DNA of 48,681 bases, taken from a virus. The position numbers and the translations under genes are program-made. Under the pieces are notes generated by a model, which made no database searches, was not told the DNA's origin, and worked only from the letters and a program-made list of their open reading frames with translations. Positions 40,733 through 48,314 of this stretch are shown here, piece by piece. The DNA lies in IMG/VR virus record IMGVR_UViG_3300006854_000258, positions 1 through 48,681 of that record; one strand, 5' to 3'. Position 1 is the stretch's first letter. Each line of letters opens with the position of its first letter.

Positions 40733-41115
40733 GACGCGATCTCCGGGGTGTAGTCACGCTCGATCAGCTTGATGCGCTCGCCATCCGTCGCATGCTGATC
40801 GCCGATGGCCTGACGGCCAGCCTCGGTGATGCGCAGCCGCGTGGCGTGGCGGATGTTGCGCCCCATCGCGTCCTTCGCGGTGCGTCCGCGCACGACTTCG
40901 ACGAGACCAGCCTTCATGCAGCGGCGCATGTGCGGCGCGTCGACGGCGGCGATCGCGTTGGGGAACTCCCGGCGACCATCGGCGATCCGACCGAGCACCC
41001 ACACGTTGAGCGGCGTCGCGTTGCAGGTGATCAGCTTCTTCGTGGCCATGCTCTTTGAATCGGCCGGGCCCGGCGCGGGCTCGGGTACGTTCGGGGTAGC
41101 TGCGGACTTGCGCAT
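40729..41115 (-). CDS. Possible winged-helix protein
   Basis: 128 residues (internal ATG 41049 alternative). The last 80 residues follow helix-helix-strand order (PHMRRCMKAGLVEVVRG, RHATRLRITEAGRQAIGDQH) with TRLRITEAGRQAI typical of a winged-helix recognition pattern. The N-terminus is Pro/Ala-rich. A regulatory role is possible given its place near the divergent region. Confidence 0.45.
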   Translation of the reverse strand: MRKSAATPNVPEPAPGPADSKSMATKKLITCNATPLNVWVLGRIADGRREFPNAIAAVDAPHMRRCMKAGLVEVVRGRTAKDAMGRNIRHATRLRITEAGRQAIGDQHATDGERIKLIERDYTPEIAS

Positions 41116-41297
41116 CACACGCTCCTTGGCGTGGCCGAGTCGATCGCGATCTCGATGGGCTCCCATGCCCACGTCGGCATGCGCACGTGCGTGTATCCGC
41201 ACTCCGCGAGCAGCCGCAGCGTGCGCAGGTCATACGCACGAGACACCGGGATGATCGACCCCGAGGTGTGCAGCGCTTCCATCTTCATCTTCGCCAT
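41115..41297 (-). CDS. Small leader gene of the minus-strand operon
   Basis: 60 residues, ribosome site AAAGG about 10 bases upstream. SRAYDLRTLRLLAECGYTHV and PTWAWEPIEIAIDSA form alternating strand and helix. First gene after the control region. Stop overlaps the next ATG. Confidence 0.5.
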   Translation of the reverse strand: MAKMKMEALHTSGSIIPVSRAYDLRTLRLLAECGYTHVRMPTWAWEPIEIAIDSATPRSV

Positions 41298-41488
41298 GCC
41301 TGACCTTTGCTGCACGGGGTGGGCCGCACAAATTTTGTACAACCGTGCATCTCGTATCACGGGAGCGACGCGGTGTGAACAAAGGTTGACGCTCCCGCGG
41401 ACAAAAATTGTCACCGCCGATCCCCGGGAGTTGCACATCACGGAAGATGTGTAGTTTTTGACCTTGCCACGCACTGCATCATTTCTGT
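41298..41488. promoter_or_regulatory. Divergent control region with several dyads
   Basis: 191 bases between outward-facing operons. Dyads seen: TGCACGG (41311-41317) with CCGTGCA (41343-41349) around ACAAATTTTGT (41328-41338, perfect 11-base palindrome); CGGGAGCG (41360-41367) with CGCTCCCG (41390-41397); GACAAAAATTGTC (41400-41412); CACATC-ACGGAA-GATGTG (41434-41451) followed by TAGTTTTTG, which looks like a terminator or attenuator on the plus strand. The two AT-rich palindromes match elements before other genes. Probable switch between minus and plus early operons. Confidence 0.6.
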
Positions 41489-41779
41489 ATGGGTGAGAGG
41501 AGCACGCTCGAAACCTTCATCCTGTGGGGGGGCAGAATGATCCGGATTGACGTCCACCGGCACAATCTCGTAAGCGTCGAATACAAGCCGCCGCTGTGGC
41601 GCCGGCTCTTCGGCGACCGTCCGCAAGAGGGGTTCGCCATCCCGATCGCGGCGCTCGATGGAGGTCGCTTGTGGGTATGGGATCGCAGCGGCCGGGATGT
41701 CGATCACGGACGCGTCGTGGCCGTCATCGGGCCCGCGATCGAGCGCGAGGTGCGGCTCTCGGTCGGGGCCCATCGATGA
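41489..41779 (+). CDS. Small hypothetical protein, first gene of the plus early operon
   Basis: 96 residues from ATG 41489; ATG 41537 (MIRIDVH) would drop the first 16. The body is beta-rich (IRIDVHRHNLVSVEYKPPLW; PIAALDGGRLWVWDRSGRD). No family recognised. Overlaps the sigma-like gene by ATGA. Confidence 0.5.
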   Translation: MGERSTLETFILWGGRMIRIDVHRHNLVSVEYKPPLWRRLFGDRPQEGFAIPIAALDGGRLWVWDRSGRDVDHGRVVAVIGPAIEREVRLSVGAHR

Positions 41780-42165
41780 TGGGCGTCACCGTCCGACGAC
41801 GCTACCAATGGGTCAAGCTGCTCGCGCATCTCGACGCGCTCGATCCGGACCCCGGGCCCGAGCTGACCGTCGATGAGATCGAGGCCATGCGGCCGCGCAC
41901 GCGCGAGGACTGCCGCGACGGCGTGCGGCCATGCCCGTGGGGCTGCCGACACAACCTCGCGTACGAGATCACGCCGGTGGGGTCGATCAAGCTGCGCGAG
42001 ATCCCGGAAGGCGCGATCGCGTGCACGCTCGATGCGGCCGAGCGCGGCGGCATGACGCTCGAAGAAACCGCGCAGGCGCTCGGAGTCACGCGCGAGCGAG
42101 CGCGACAGATCGAGGTGCGCGCCTTGCTCAAGCTGCATGCCCGGCCCGAGGACTTGGGCCGATGA
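41776..42165 (+). CDS. Sigma-70 region-4-like DNA-binding protein
   Basis: 129 residues. RPRTREDCRDGVRPCPWGCR with HNLAYEI, then IKLREIPEGAIACTLDAAER, and finally a helix-turn-helix GMTLEETAQALGVTRERARQ at about 92-111 that resembles sigma region 4. Proteins of this form with the Cys-rich start are common in Myxococcota and other delta-proteobacteria, so it may be host-derived. It likely binds promoters or RNA polymerase. Good candidate to redirect transcription. Confidence 0.7.
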   Translation: MMGVTVRRRYQWVKLLAHLDALDPDPGPELTVDEIEAMRPRTREDCRDGVRPCPWGCRHNLAYEITPVGSIKLREIPEGAIACTLDAAERGGMTLEETAQALGVTRERARQIEVRALLKLHARPEDLGR

Positions 42166-42695
42166 CGGCCGAGCTCGAGATGTGTTGCCCGCGCTACGGA
42201 TGGGGGGATGGCGATCACGAACCGACGTGCGTGCTCGCGCCGCGGCCCTACCCCATGGTGCCGCAGATGGCGGCGCCCGACACCGAGCGCATCGTGCTCG
42301 GCTGGATGATCGCGAGCGGATTCACGAACGACTTCGGCCTCTCGACGGATTGCTTCGCCGGCGGCCTGCGGCAATGCCTGTGGCGCGCGCTGCTCGACCT
42401 GCGCGCGGCCGGTCAAGCGATCACGCCCGAGAGCATCGAAGGCGCAGCGGTCACCGGTGGCCGCGAGCACGTGCCGCGTTGCTCGTCGTGGTTCGAGATC
42501 AAACAGTGCGTCGAGGCCGGCGAGATGCCGCGCGGCCCCATCGGGCCCGAGGCCGAATGGCTGCGCGAGCTGGCGCGGCGCCGGCGACTGCAAGCCGCGC
42601 TCGTCGACGCGCTCGAGCACGTCGCGGCCCGACGCGCGGAGGACACCTGCATCCAGCTCGCGATCGTGCTCGACAACATCGCCGACGAGTGCTGA
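42162..42695 (+). CDS. DnaB N-terminal-domain-like protein
   Basis: 177 residues. APDTERIVLGWMIASGFTND, FAGGLRQCLWRALLDLRAAG, QAITPESIEGAAVTGG and RELARRRRLQAALVDALEHV have the helical pattern of the DnaB N-terminal domain, but no helicase ATPase domain follows. It may bind primase or helicase. The gene sits before a HerA-type ATPase, not before a full DnaB. Confidence 0.6.
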   Translation: MTAELEMCCPRYGWGDGDHEPTCVLAPRPYPMVPQMAAPDTERIVLGWMIASGFTNDFGLSTDCFAGGLRQCLWRALLDLRAAGQAITPESIEGAAVTGGREHVPRCSSWFEIKQCVEAGEMPRGPIGPEAEWLRELARRRRLQAALVDALEHVAARRAEDTCIQLAIVLDNIADEC

Positions 42696-42697
42696 CC

Positions 42698-42712
42698 CGG
42701 CGTAAATTTGCT
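42698..42712 (+). promoter_or_regulatory. Copy of the AAATTTG element before the HerA-type gene
   Basis: CGGCGTAAATTTGCT lies just past the previous stop and 30 bases before ATG 42743. It keeps the AAATTTGC core and spacing of the other copies, though the left half (CGT in place of ACA) differs. Confidence 0.4.
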
Positions 42713-42742
42713 CGCTCGCCGCGCAGCGGCTACGTTCGCCGG

Positions 42743-44530
42743 ATGGCGCGTGCACGTCTGAAGATCTCGAACGAGCTATCTCTGCCGCTGGACTTCGTGA
42801 CAAGCACGCAAGCCATCCTCGCCAAAAAGGGCAAGGGCAAGAGCTACACGGCCAGCGTCCAGGCCGAAGAGCTGCTCGCTGCGCATCAGCAAGTCGTGGT
42901 GGTGGATCCTACCGGCGCGTGGTGGGGCCTGCGATCGAGCGCGGACGGCAAGTCTTCGGGCTTCGCGATCGCCGTCCTCGGCGGCGAGCACGGCGACGTG
43001 CCGCTCGAAGCCACGGCCGGCGAGGTGATCGGCGACGCGATCGCCACCGAGCATTTCTCGGCCGTGCTCGATCTGTCGCTCTTCCGCAAGGCGGAAGCGA
43101 ACCGGTTCATGGGCGTTCTGCTCGAGACGCTGTACCGGCGCAACCGCGAGGCGCTACATCTGTTCATCGACGAGGCCGATACCGTGGCCCCACAGAAGCC
43201 GTTCGGCGACGAGGCGCGCACGCTCGGTGCCACCGAGGACATCGTCCGGCGCGGACGCATCCGCGGCATCGGCTGCACGCTGATCACGCAGCGGCCGCAG
43301 GTGCTCAACAAAAATGTTCTGTCGCAGGTCGACATGCTGACCACGCTCGGCATGAATCACCCGAAGGACATCGCGGCGATCAAGGAATGGGTGGCCGTGC
43401 ACGGCGACGAGGATCAGGCGAAGCGGATGATCGCCGAGCTGCCGGCGCTGCCGATCGGGCAAGCGTGGGTGTGGGCGCCAGCTGCCGACATCTTCGAGCG
43501 CGTCACGATCCGCCGGCGTACCACCTTCGACAGCGGCAAGACCCCCAAGGCTGGCGAGCGCGCGCTCGCGCCGAAGGTGCTCGCCGACGTGGACATCGCG
43601 CGGCTCGGCGCGACGATCGCCGCCACCGTCGAGAAAGCGAAGGCCAACGATCCGAAGGCACTGCGCGCGCGTGTGGCCGAGCTCGAGAAGCTGCTCCATC
43701 GCAAGCTGTCCGCGAAGGAGCGCGCGCGCGTCGAGACGAAGACGATCGAGAAGCCGGTGATCAAGGCGGCTGACATCAAACGCATCGAGACCGTGCTCGG
43801 CCGGCTCGACAACATCGCGGGCCGCATGTTCGCCGTCGCCGAATCGTTCGTGTCGATCACGGGCTCGATGCGGGCCCACCTGACGCGATGGGCCGGACGC
43901 TCTCCTGCGGAAGTGTCCGAGCGCGCGATCGCGGCCGGACAGCACTTCGCGAGCGATGGCAAGGTCACCGTGTTGGCCGGCAAGCATCAGATCCGCGTGC
44001 CCGCGACCGAGAAGACGCTCGTGCGTGCGGATGGCCGCCAGCTGCACATCACGGCGACCGCGCGCGGCGACAAGCTGCCGACGGGTGAGGCCGCCGTCCT
44101 GCGCGCGCTGATCATGTATCCCAACGGACTCATGCGCGATCAGCTCGGCGTGCTGACCGGCTACAAGCGCAGCTCGCGCGACTCGTACATCGCGCGGCTC
44201 AAGGAGCGCGGCTTCGTCACCACCGACGGCCAGCGTTGCCAGGTGACCGCGCGCGGCGGCGCCGCGATGCCGGATGCCGAGCCGCTGCCGACGGGCGCCG
44301 CGCTGCGCACGTGGTGGCTCGAACGATTGCCCACCGGCGAACGCGCGATCCTCGAACACCTGATCGCAAGCTATCCCGATCCGATGGCGCGCAGCACGCT
44401 CGACGAGCAGACCGAGTACAAGCGATCGTCGCGCGACAGCTACATCAGCCGGCTTGCTGCGCGCGAGCTCGTGCAGGTTCTCTCCCACGGCAGCGTGCGC
44501 GCGAGCGAGACGCTCTTCGAGGCCGCGTAA
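42743..44530 (+). CDS. HerA/DUF87-type ATPase with two C-terminal winged-helix repeats
   Basis: 595 residues. Walker A GKGKS is at 30-34 and Walker B FIDEAD at 141-146; DIVRRGRIRGIG and TLITQRPQ follow, as in HerA/FtsK-type translocases. A charged coiled coil lies near residue 300-340. The C-terminal 190 residues hold two tandem wHTH repeats, each reading LPTGE, a helix, then YKRSSRDSYI-RL. Members of this superfamily move DNA or strip proteins. It may act in replication, DNA processing or even packaging, since no terminase large subunit was found. Confidence 0.65.
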   Translation: MARARLKISNELSLPLDFVTSTQAILAKKGKGKSYTASVQAEELLAAHQQVVVVDPTGAWWGLRSSADGKSSGFAIAVLGGEHGDVPLEATAGEVIGDAIATEHFSAVLDLSLFRKAEANRFMGVLLETLYRRNREALHLFIDEADTVAPQKPFGDEARTLGATEDIVRRGRIRGIGCTLITQRPQVLNKNVLSQVDMLTTLGMNHPKDIAAIKEWVAVHGDEDQAKRMIAELPALPIGQAWVWAPAADIFERVTIRRRTTFDSGKTPKAGERALAPKVLADVDIARLGATIAATVEKAKANDPKALRARVAELEKLLHRKLSAKERARVETKTIEKPVIKAADIKRIETVLGRLDNIAGRMFAVAESFVSITGSMRAHLTRWAGRSPAEVSERAIAAGQHFASDGKVTVLAGKHQIRVPATEKTLVRADGRQLHITATARGDKLPTGEAAVLRALIMYPNGLMRDQLGVLTGYKRSSRDSYIARLKERGFVTTDGQRCQVTARGGAAMPDAEPLPTGAALRTWWLERLPTGERAILEHLIASYPDPMARSTLDEQTEYKRSSRDSYISRLAARELVQVLSHGSVRASETLFEAA

Positions 44531-45114
44531 TGGTCTCGTCGCGCGTCGATGGGCTCGTGCTGCAGCTCCTGGTCTGGGCCGAGACTGAGCGCCTACCGTG
44601 CGATGTCTCGCTCGGCGGCGATCTCGCGGTGTTCTCGCCGGATCGCCGCCATCGCTACATGCTGACGCGCAAGCTCGGCGCCGGCGATCGCGTGCTCACC
44701 GGTATCGGCGCGAACCCATCGACGGCCGACGCCTTCCGCAACGATCCGACGATCAAGCGCGGCATGGGATTCGGCGCAACGTGGGGCTGCGGCCTGTACG
44801 TGATGCTCAACGCGTACGGTTGGCGCGACACGAAGCCCGAGAACATGTGGGCCGCGTGGCGCGACGGCGCTGATATCGTCGGCGAGCATAACGATCTCGC
44901 GATCGGCGTCGTGCTCGATCAGCTGATCGACGGCGACATCCCACTCGCTGCGTGGGGGCAGATCCCGCGGAACGAGCGCGCGCGCCAGGTGGCCGCGATC
45001 GCCACCACGGCCGGCGTCAAACTGCAATGCCTCGGTGTCACGAAAGACGGTTCGCCGAAGCATCCGCTGTACCTCGCCGCGAGCACCCCGCTGCAGCCGT
45101 GGTCCGCGGCGTGA
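44530..45114 (+). CDS. DUF1643 protein
   Basis: 194 residues. GIGANPSTADAFRNDPTIKR and GCGLYVMLNAYGWRDTKPEN are typical of the DUF1643 family, which occurs in phages and bacteria and has no settled function. Stop and start overlap neighbours (TAATG, GTGATG). Probably early accessory. Confidence 0.75.
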   Translation: MVSSRVDGLVLQLLVWAETERLPCDVSLGGDLAVFSPDRRHRYMLTRKLGAGDRVLTGIGANPSTADAFRNDPTIKRGMGFGATWGCGLYVMLNAYGWRDTKPENMWAAWRDGADIVGEHNDLAIGVVLDQLIDGDIPLAAWGQIPRNERARQVAAIATTAGVKLQCLGVTKDGSPKHPLYLAASTPLQPWSAA

Positions 45115-45602
45115 TGCGGTGGCAGCTTTCGTGGCGCGCCGACCCCGCGGGCAACGTGCTCGCGAAGCGTCATTACTCGTGCCAGTCGCCGGACTCGGAT
45201 CAGTTTGTCCCGCCGGGCGCGTGTGTCGTGCTCGTCATCCCGGGCGCGGCCGTGTGGGTGACGTCGTGGCCCAAGGCGGAATACGTCCGGCACGCGTGGC
45301 CCGGCGCGTGGATCAACTCGATCTTTCGAAACGAGCGACGTGATCTCTTCCTGTCCAGCGAGCTGATCCTCGAAGCCATCGCGGCCACGCGCTTCTACTG
45401 GGAGCCACCGTCGCTCGGGCTCGTCACCTTCGTGGCCCCGGGCAAGGTCAAGCGCAAGCGCGATCCCGGGCGATGCTACCGACGAGCGGGCTTCCACGTG
45501 GTCGGCAAGACGCTCGAAGAAGGACACATCGCGCTGCAACTCCTGCCGCACGAGATGCCGCCGGCCGAAATGCCGCTTGGTGCACAAGTGACGCTGTTTT
45601 GA
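45114..45602 (+). CDS. Conserved phage protein
   Basis: 162 residues. LSWRADPAGNVLAKRHYSCQ, FVPPGACVVLVIPGAAVWVT, HAWPGAWINSIFRNE and SSELILEAIAATRFYW are typical of a protein found in many phages of Actinobacteria and Proteobacteria. It often lies near DUF1643 or methyltransferase genes. Function unknown. GTG 45111 is an alternative start. Confidence 0.7.
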   Translation: MRWQLSWRADPAGNVLAKRHYSCQSPDSDQFVPPGACVVLVIPGAAVWVTSWPKAEYVRHAWPGAWINSIFRNERRDLFLSSELILEAIAATRFYWEPPSLGLVTFVAPGKVKRKRDPGRCYRRAGFHVVGKTLEEGHIALQLLPHEMPPAEMPLGAQVTLF

Positions 45603-45721
45603 AGTTCGTCGAAAATTTGCGCTCCGTGATCCTGGGGATGATGCTCGCCGGGCATGCCCTCGAAGCGCAAGCCGAAGCCATCCCCGATCAACGTGGCCCC
45701 CGGCGCGCCGCCGCTTGCTGA
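45599..45721 (+). CDS. Doubtful small open frame
   Basis: 40 residues from TTG overlapping the previous stop, with a hydrophobic start (FVENLRSVILGMMLAGHALE). It overlaps the Fis-like gene and an AAAATTTGC element, so it may just be the leader of that gene. Confidence 0.2.
   Translation: MKFVENLRSVILGMMLAGHALEAQAEAIPDQRGPRRAAAC
45608..45622 (+). promoter_or_regulatory. Copy of the AAAATTTGCGC element
   Basis: GTCGAAAATTTGCGC ends 31 bases before the ATG of the Fis-like gene. The core AAAATTTGCGC is the same as the minus-strand site in front of the exonuclease gene. Confidence 0.45.
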
Positions 45722-45926
45722 CTGGGAGAAACTCGTCGTGCCGAAAGATCCAGCATCGTACGCCGCGGCCGCGGCCGTGTCAGCTGATGTCCCGCTGCGC
45801 CGGCTCAAGCATTGGGTGGCGAAGCTCGCGATCGCGAAGCATGGCTCGATCGCTGCCGCCGCGCGCAAGCTCGGCCTGACGCGCGGTGGCCTGCGCTACT
45901 TGCTACGGACGGCCAAACGGAGGTGA
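45654..45926 (+). CDS. Fis-type helix-turn-helix protein
   Basis: 90 residues. A basic Pro-rich start (SKRKPKPSPINVAPGAPPLA) then a C-terminal HTH: KHWVAKLAIAKHGSIAAAAR, KLGLTRGGLRYLLRTAKRR, much like HTH_8 of Fis/NtrC proteins. It should bind DNA. Directly upstream of the primase, possibly acts at the replication origin or as a regulator. Confidence 0.65.
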   Translation: MPSKRKPKPSPINVAPGAPPLADWEKLVVPKDPASYAAAAAVSADVPLRRLKHWVAKLAIAKHGSIAAAARKLGLTRGGLRYLLRTAKRR

Positions 45927-45930
45927 CGCC

Positions 45931-47364
45931 GTGGCGGACGTCACCGACGAGACACCTTTCTCCGATCTGCCGCATCCCGCCGAAGGCTTCAGCGGCGAAG
46001 CGAATGGACGCTCACATGACGTGCTGTGCACGTCCGAGCAGCCGTTTGATCTCGCCGAAGCGTTCGTGACCGCACATCCGTCGTTCGTTCGCAAAGACAG
46101 TCGGTGGTGGAAGCGGCACGACGGGCGCCACGTGCCGATCGGTGATGACGAGCTCGCCGGGATGGCCGTGCGGTTTCTCGAGAGCGCGCGGGCGCCGCGC
46201 ACGGACAAACAGGGGCGCATGCGCGCCATCGAGGTGCGCTACACGCCAGCGAAGGCGCAGGCGATGCTAGCGGCGTTGCTCGGCGTCGCGCCGCTGATCG
46301 GCGACGGCGATCCGTGCTGGATCGATCCGCGCGACGGCGATCCCGACCCTGATCGGCTGCTGCCGTGCGCTGATGGCGTGCTTGATCTGGACACCGGCCA
46401 CCGCATCGATACCGGTGGGCGGCTGTTCACGTCGGAGCGCTCCGATGTGCACCTGGCCGACGAAGAGACCCCGGAGCGGTGGCTCGAGTTTCTCGGCCAG
46501 CTGTGGCCCGACGACGAGGAGTCGATCCGGCTGTTCCGTCAGTGGTGCGGATACTTCCTGACGGCCGACACGTCGCGACAGACGATCTTCGCGCTGCTCG
46601 GCCCGCCGCGCGCGGGTAAGGGGACCATCACGAAGGTGCTGTCCCTGCTGCTCGGCCAGCTGCGCGTGGCGCACCCGTCACTCTCCACGCTGGATGGCAC
46701 CTTCGCGATGTCTGGACTCGTCGACAAACGCCTCGCGATTTTTGAAGACGCGCGGCTCGGATCGACAACCGACGCACCGAAGATTGCCGAGCTCCTGCTG
46801 CGCATCAGCGGCGAAGACGCCGTGACCATCGAGCGGAAGTATCGCGACTCGTTCAACACGCGTCTTCCGTGCAAGCTGCTCTTGATCTCGAACGAGCTGC
46901 CGTGGCTGCAAGACATGTCCGGCGCGCTCGCGGAGCGGTTCAGCATCCTTCGGTTGTGCGAGTCGTTCATGGGGCGCGAGCGCTCGAACCGGTACCGAGA
47001 TTTCGTTCCCGAGCTTGGCGGGATCCTGCGATGGGCGATCGGCGGCCTCGCCGATCTCGAGCGGCAGGACCGTTTCCTCGTACCAGCCGCGTCCGAGAAG
47101 CTGCTCGACGAGCTGCGCGCGCTGTCGAGCCCCATCCGAGAATTCGTGGCCGACCGCTGCATCGTCGCGCCGCACTGTCGCATCCCTCGTGATGACCTAT
47201 GGGCGTCGTGGTGCACGTGGTGCGAGCACACGAAGCACCGTCCGGGAACCCGCGGCTCGTTCGGTCGTGCGCTGCGCAGCGTGGTCCCCACGCTCGATTC
47301 CGAGCAGCGGCGCCTGCCGGACGGGACGCGCCGGCGCGAGTACCTCGGCGTGGCGCTGGCGTAG
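45931..47364 (+). CDS. D5-type primase-helicase (SF3)
   Basis: 477 residues from GTG 45931 with ribosome site ACGGAGGTGA at 45917-45926. The central D5_N region (LLPCADGVLDLDTGHRIDTG) precedes an SF3 ATPase: Walker A GPPRAGKGT at 224-232, a B-like LAIFEDARLG near 272, and KLLLISNELPWLQD (motif C) near 313. A C-terminal winged part follows (CRIPRDDLWASWCTWC). There is no visible primase-polymerase domain at the N-terminus, so it is likely a helicase that loads at the origin. Confidence 0.8.
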   Translation: MADVTDETPFSDLPHPAEGFSGEANGRSHDVLCTSEQPFDLAEAFVTAHPSFVRKDSRWWKRHDGRHVPIGDDELAGMAVRFLESARAPRTDKQGRMRAIEVRYTPAKAQAMLAALLGVAPLIGDGDPCWIDPRDGDPDPDRLLPCADGVLDLDTGHRIDTGGRLFTSERSDVHLADEETPERWLEFLGQLWPDDEESIRLFRQWCGYFLTADTSRQTIFALLGPPRAGKGTITKVLSLLLGQLRVAHPSLSTLDGTFAMSGLVDKRLAIFEDARLGSTTDAPKIAELLLRISGEDAVTIERKYRDSFNTRLPCKLLLISNELPWLQDMSGALAERFSILRLCESFMGRERSNRYRDFVPELGGILRWAIGGLADLERQDRFLVPAASEKLLDELRALSSPIREFVADRCIVAPHCRIPRDDLWASWCTWCEHTKHRPGTRGSFGRALRSVVPTLDSEQRRLPDGTRRREYLGVALA

Positions 47365-47711
47365 CGGACCCCGGTTGTAGGCGCGAACGCCTTCTATGTC
47401 GGCGTCACCGCGGAAACACGCGGGGCATTTTGGTACCTGTGACAGACCGTTTCCGGGATGGCAGACGGCCGGGCAACTCGGACGGATGTGCCTGTGTTCG
47501 GCACCGATTCGGGAACCACGATGGGCACGGATATTCCTTAATGATTCTCTATTGGGAACAAGAGGAACAAGTAAAAGAATAGAAAGTGCTGCGTTCCGAA
47601 AAAAGGATGCCTTGGGATCCTGGGAAAGTTTCAGATCGGCCTGTGCTGCCTGTGTGTGCTGTTCCGTGTGAGCGCTTACGTTTCGCAAGCCGGCGCGAAA
47701 CCGGCCTCACC
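47365..47711. other. Intergenic region between primase and terS-like gene: hairpins, AT-rich island
   Basis: 347 bases without a convincing gene. AGGCG-CGAA-CGCCT (47379-47392) and CCGCG-GAAACA-CGCGG (47408-47423) are hairpins right after the primase stop, perhaps weak terminators. 47530-47600 is strikingly AT-rich with direct repeats GGAACAAG (47555-47562 and 47564-47571). GTTTCGC (47679-47685) and GCGAAAC (47694-47700) form a 7-base-arm dyad 11 bases before the next ATG. Candidate origin, promoter or packaging site. Confidence 0.5.
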
Positions 47712-48158
47712 ATGCGATGGTTAGGTGTGCTTCCGGAAGCCCTGCGCATGCAGATTCGCGAGCTGCTCGAAGGCGCGTACACGCCGGCCGAGGTGATCTC
47801 GGAGGTGGTGCGCACGCACGCGATCGGCGTCGCCGAGGCGATGGCCGCCGTCAACGATGCGCTCGACGCCGAGGCCGCGGCGTTCGCTCAGTCGCGCGCG
47901 CGGATGATCGCCGCGCGGCGCACGCTGCTCGCCCGGATCGTCCGCGGCGCGATGAGCGAAGGCCAGTGGATGGCGGCCGCGAAGGCTGGCGCCGAGCTCT
48001 GCAAGCTCGATGGCCTGTACGCGCCGCAGCAGCGCGAGGTGCGCTCGACGCACGTCAACGTCGAGATGCCGTCGATCGACTGGGATCGCGTTCCGCTGTC
48101 GCTGCGCGCGCAGCTGCTCGACGCGCTCGAGCTGGCCTCGGGCGCCGAGCCCAACTGA
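47712..48158 (+). CDS. Probable terminase small subunit
   Basis: 148 residues. An N-terminal helical region (LPEALRMQIRELLEGAYTPA, EVISEVVRTHAIGV) resembles a small-terminase HTH; a central helical hairpin (ARRTLLARIVRGAMSEGQWM) and KAGAELCKLDGLYAPQQREV near residue 104 are typical of phage TerS-like proteins. Would recognise the packaging site. No large subunit follows; a terminator does. Alternatively an unrelated helical DNA-binding protein. Confidence 0.5.
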   Translation: MRWLGVLPEALRMQIRELLEGAYTPAEVISEVVRTHAIGVAEAMAAVNDALDAEAAAFAQSRARMIAARRTLLARIVRGAMSEGQWMAAAKAGAELCKLDGLYAPQQREVRSTHVNVEMPSIDWDRVPLSLRAQLLDALELASGAEPN

Positions 48159-48207
48159 AAAACACGCGCGAGCGCGCGACGTCCGGCCCCGTGCGCGCGT
48201 TTTCTTG
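48159..48207 (+). terminator. Intrinsic terminator after the terS-like gene
   Basis: CGCGCG at 48165-48170 pairs with CGCGCG at 48194-48199, directly followed by TTTTC. An A-run at 48159-48162 adds outer A-T pairs with a small bulge, so it may also work on the other strand. It begins at the stop codon. Confidence 0.65.
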
Positions 48208-48241
48208 CGCTGCCGCACCATCCGGGGGCATGCTCTGCCAC

Positions 48242-48314
48242 AGCAGCCACGGGCCCCGCTGGGCCAGCTGGGCTCATAACCCGGCGTTGCGCGGTTGGAC
48301 TCCGCGGGCTGCGA
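48242..48314 (+). tRNA. Degenerate tRNA-fMet-like sequence (CAT anticodon)
   Basis: Anticodon arm CTGGG-CTCATAA-CCCGG (48268-48284) has the CAT anticodon and three consecutive G-C pairs, the mark of initiator tRNA. A 5-base variable loop leads to a T arm CGCGG-TTGGACT-CCGCG (48290-48306) with perfect stem; the loop differs from TTCRANY at two positions. The acceptor stem AGCAGCC/GGCTGCG pairs 6 of 7. The D arm is weak (3 pairs, no A14 or A21). No CCA. It may be a decayed tRNA, a phage tRNA-like element, or a past integration site. Confidence 0.45.

Noticed and set aside
43154-44488. A 444-codon minus-strand open frame across the HerA-type gene
   Set aside because: Antisense shadow; the HerA-type frame has Walker motifs and repeats.
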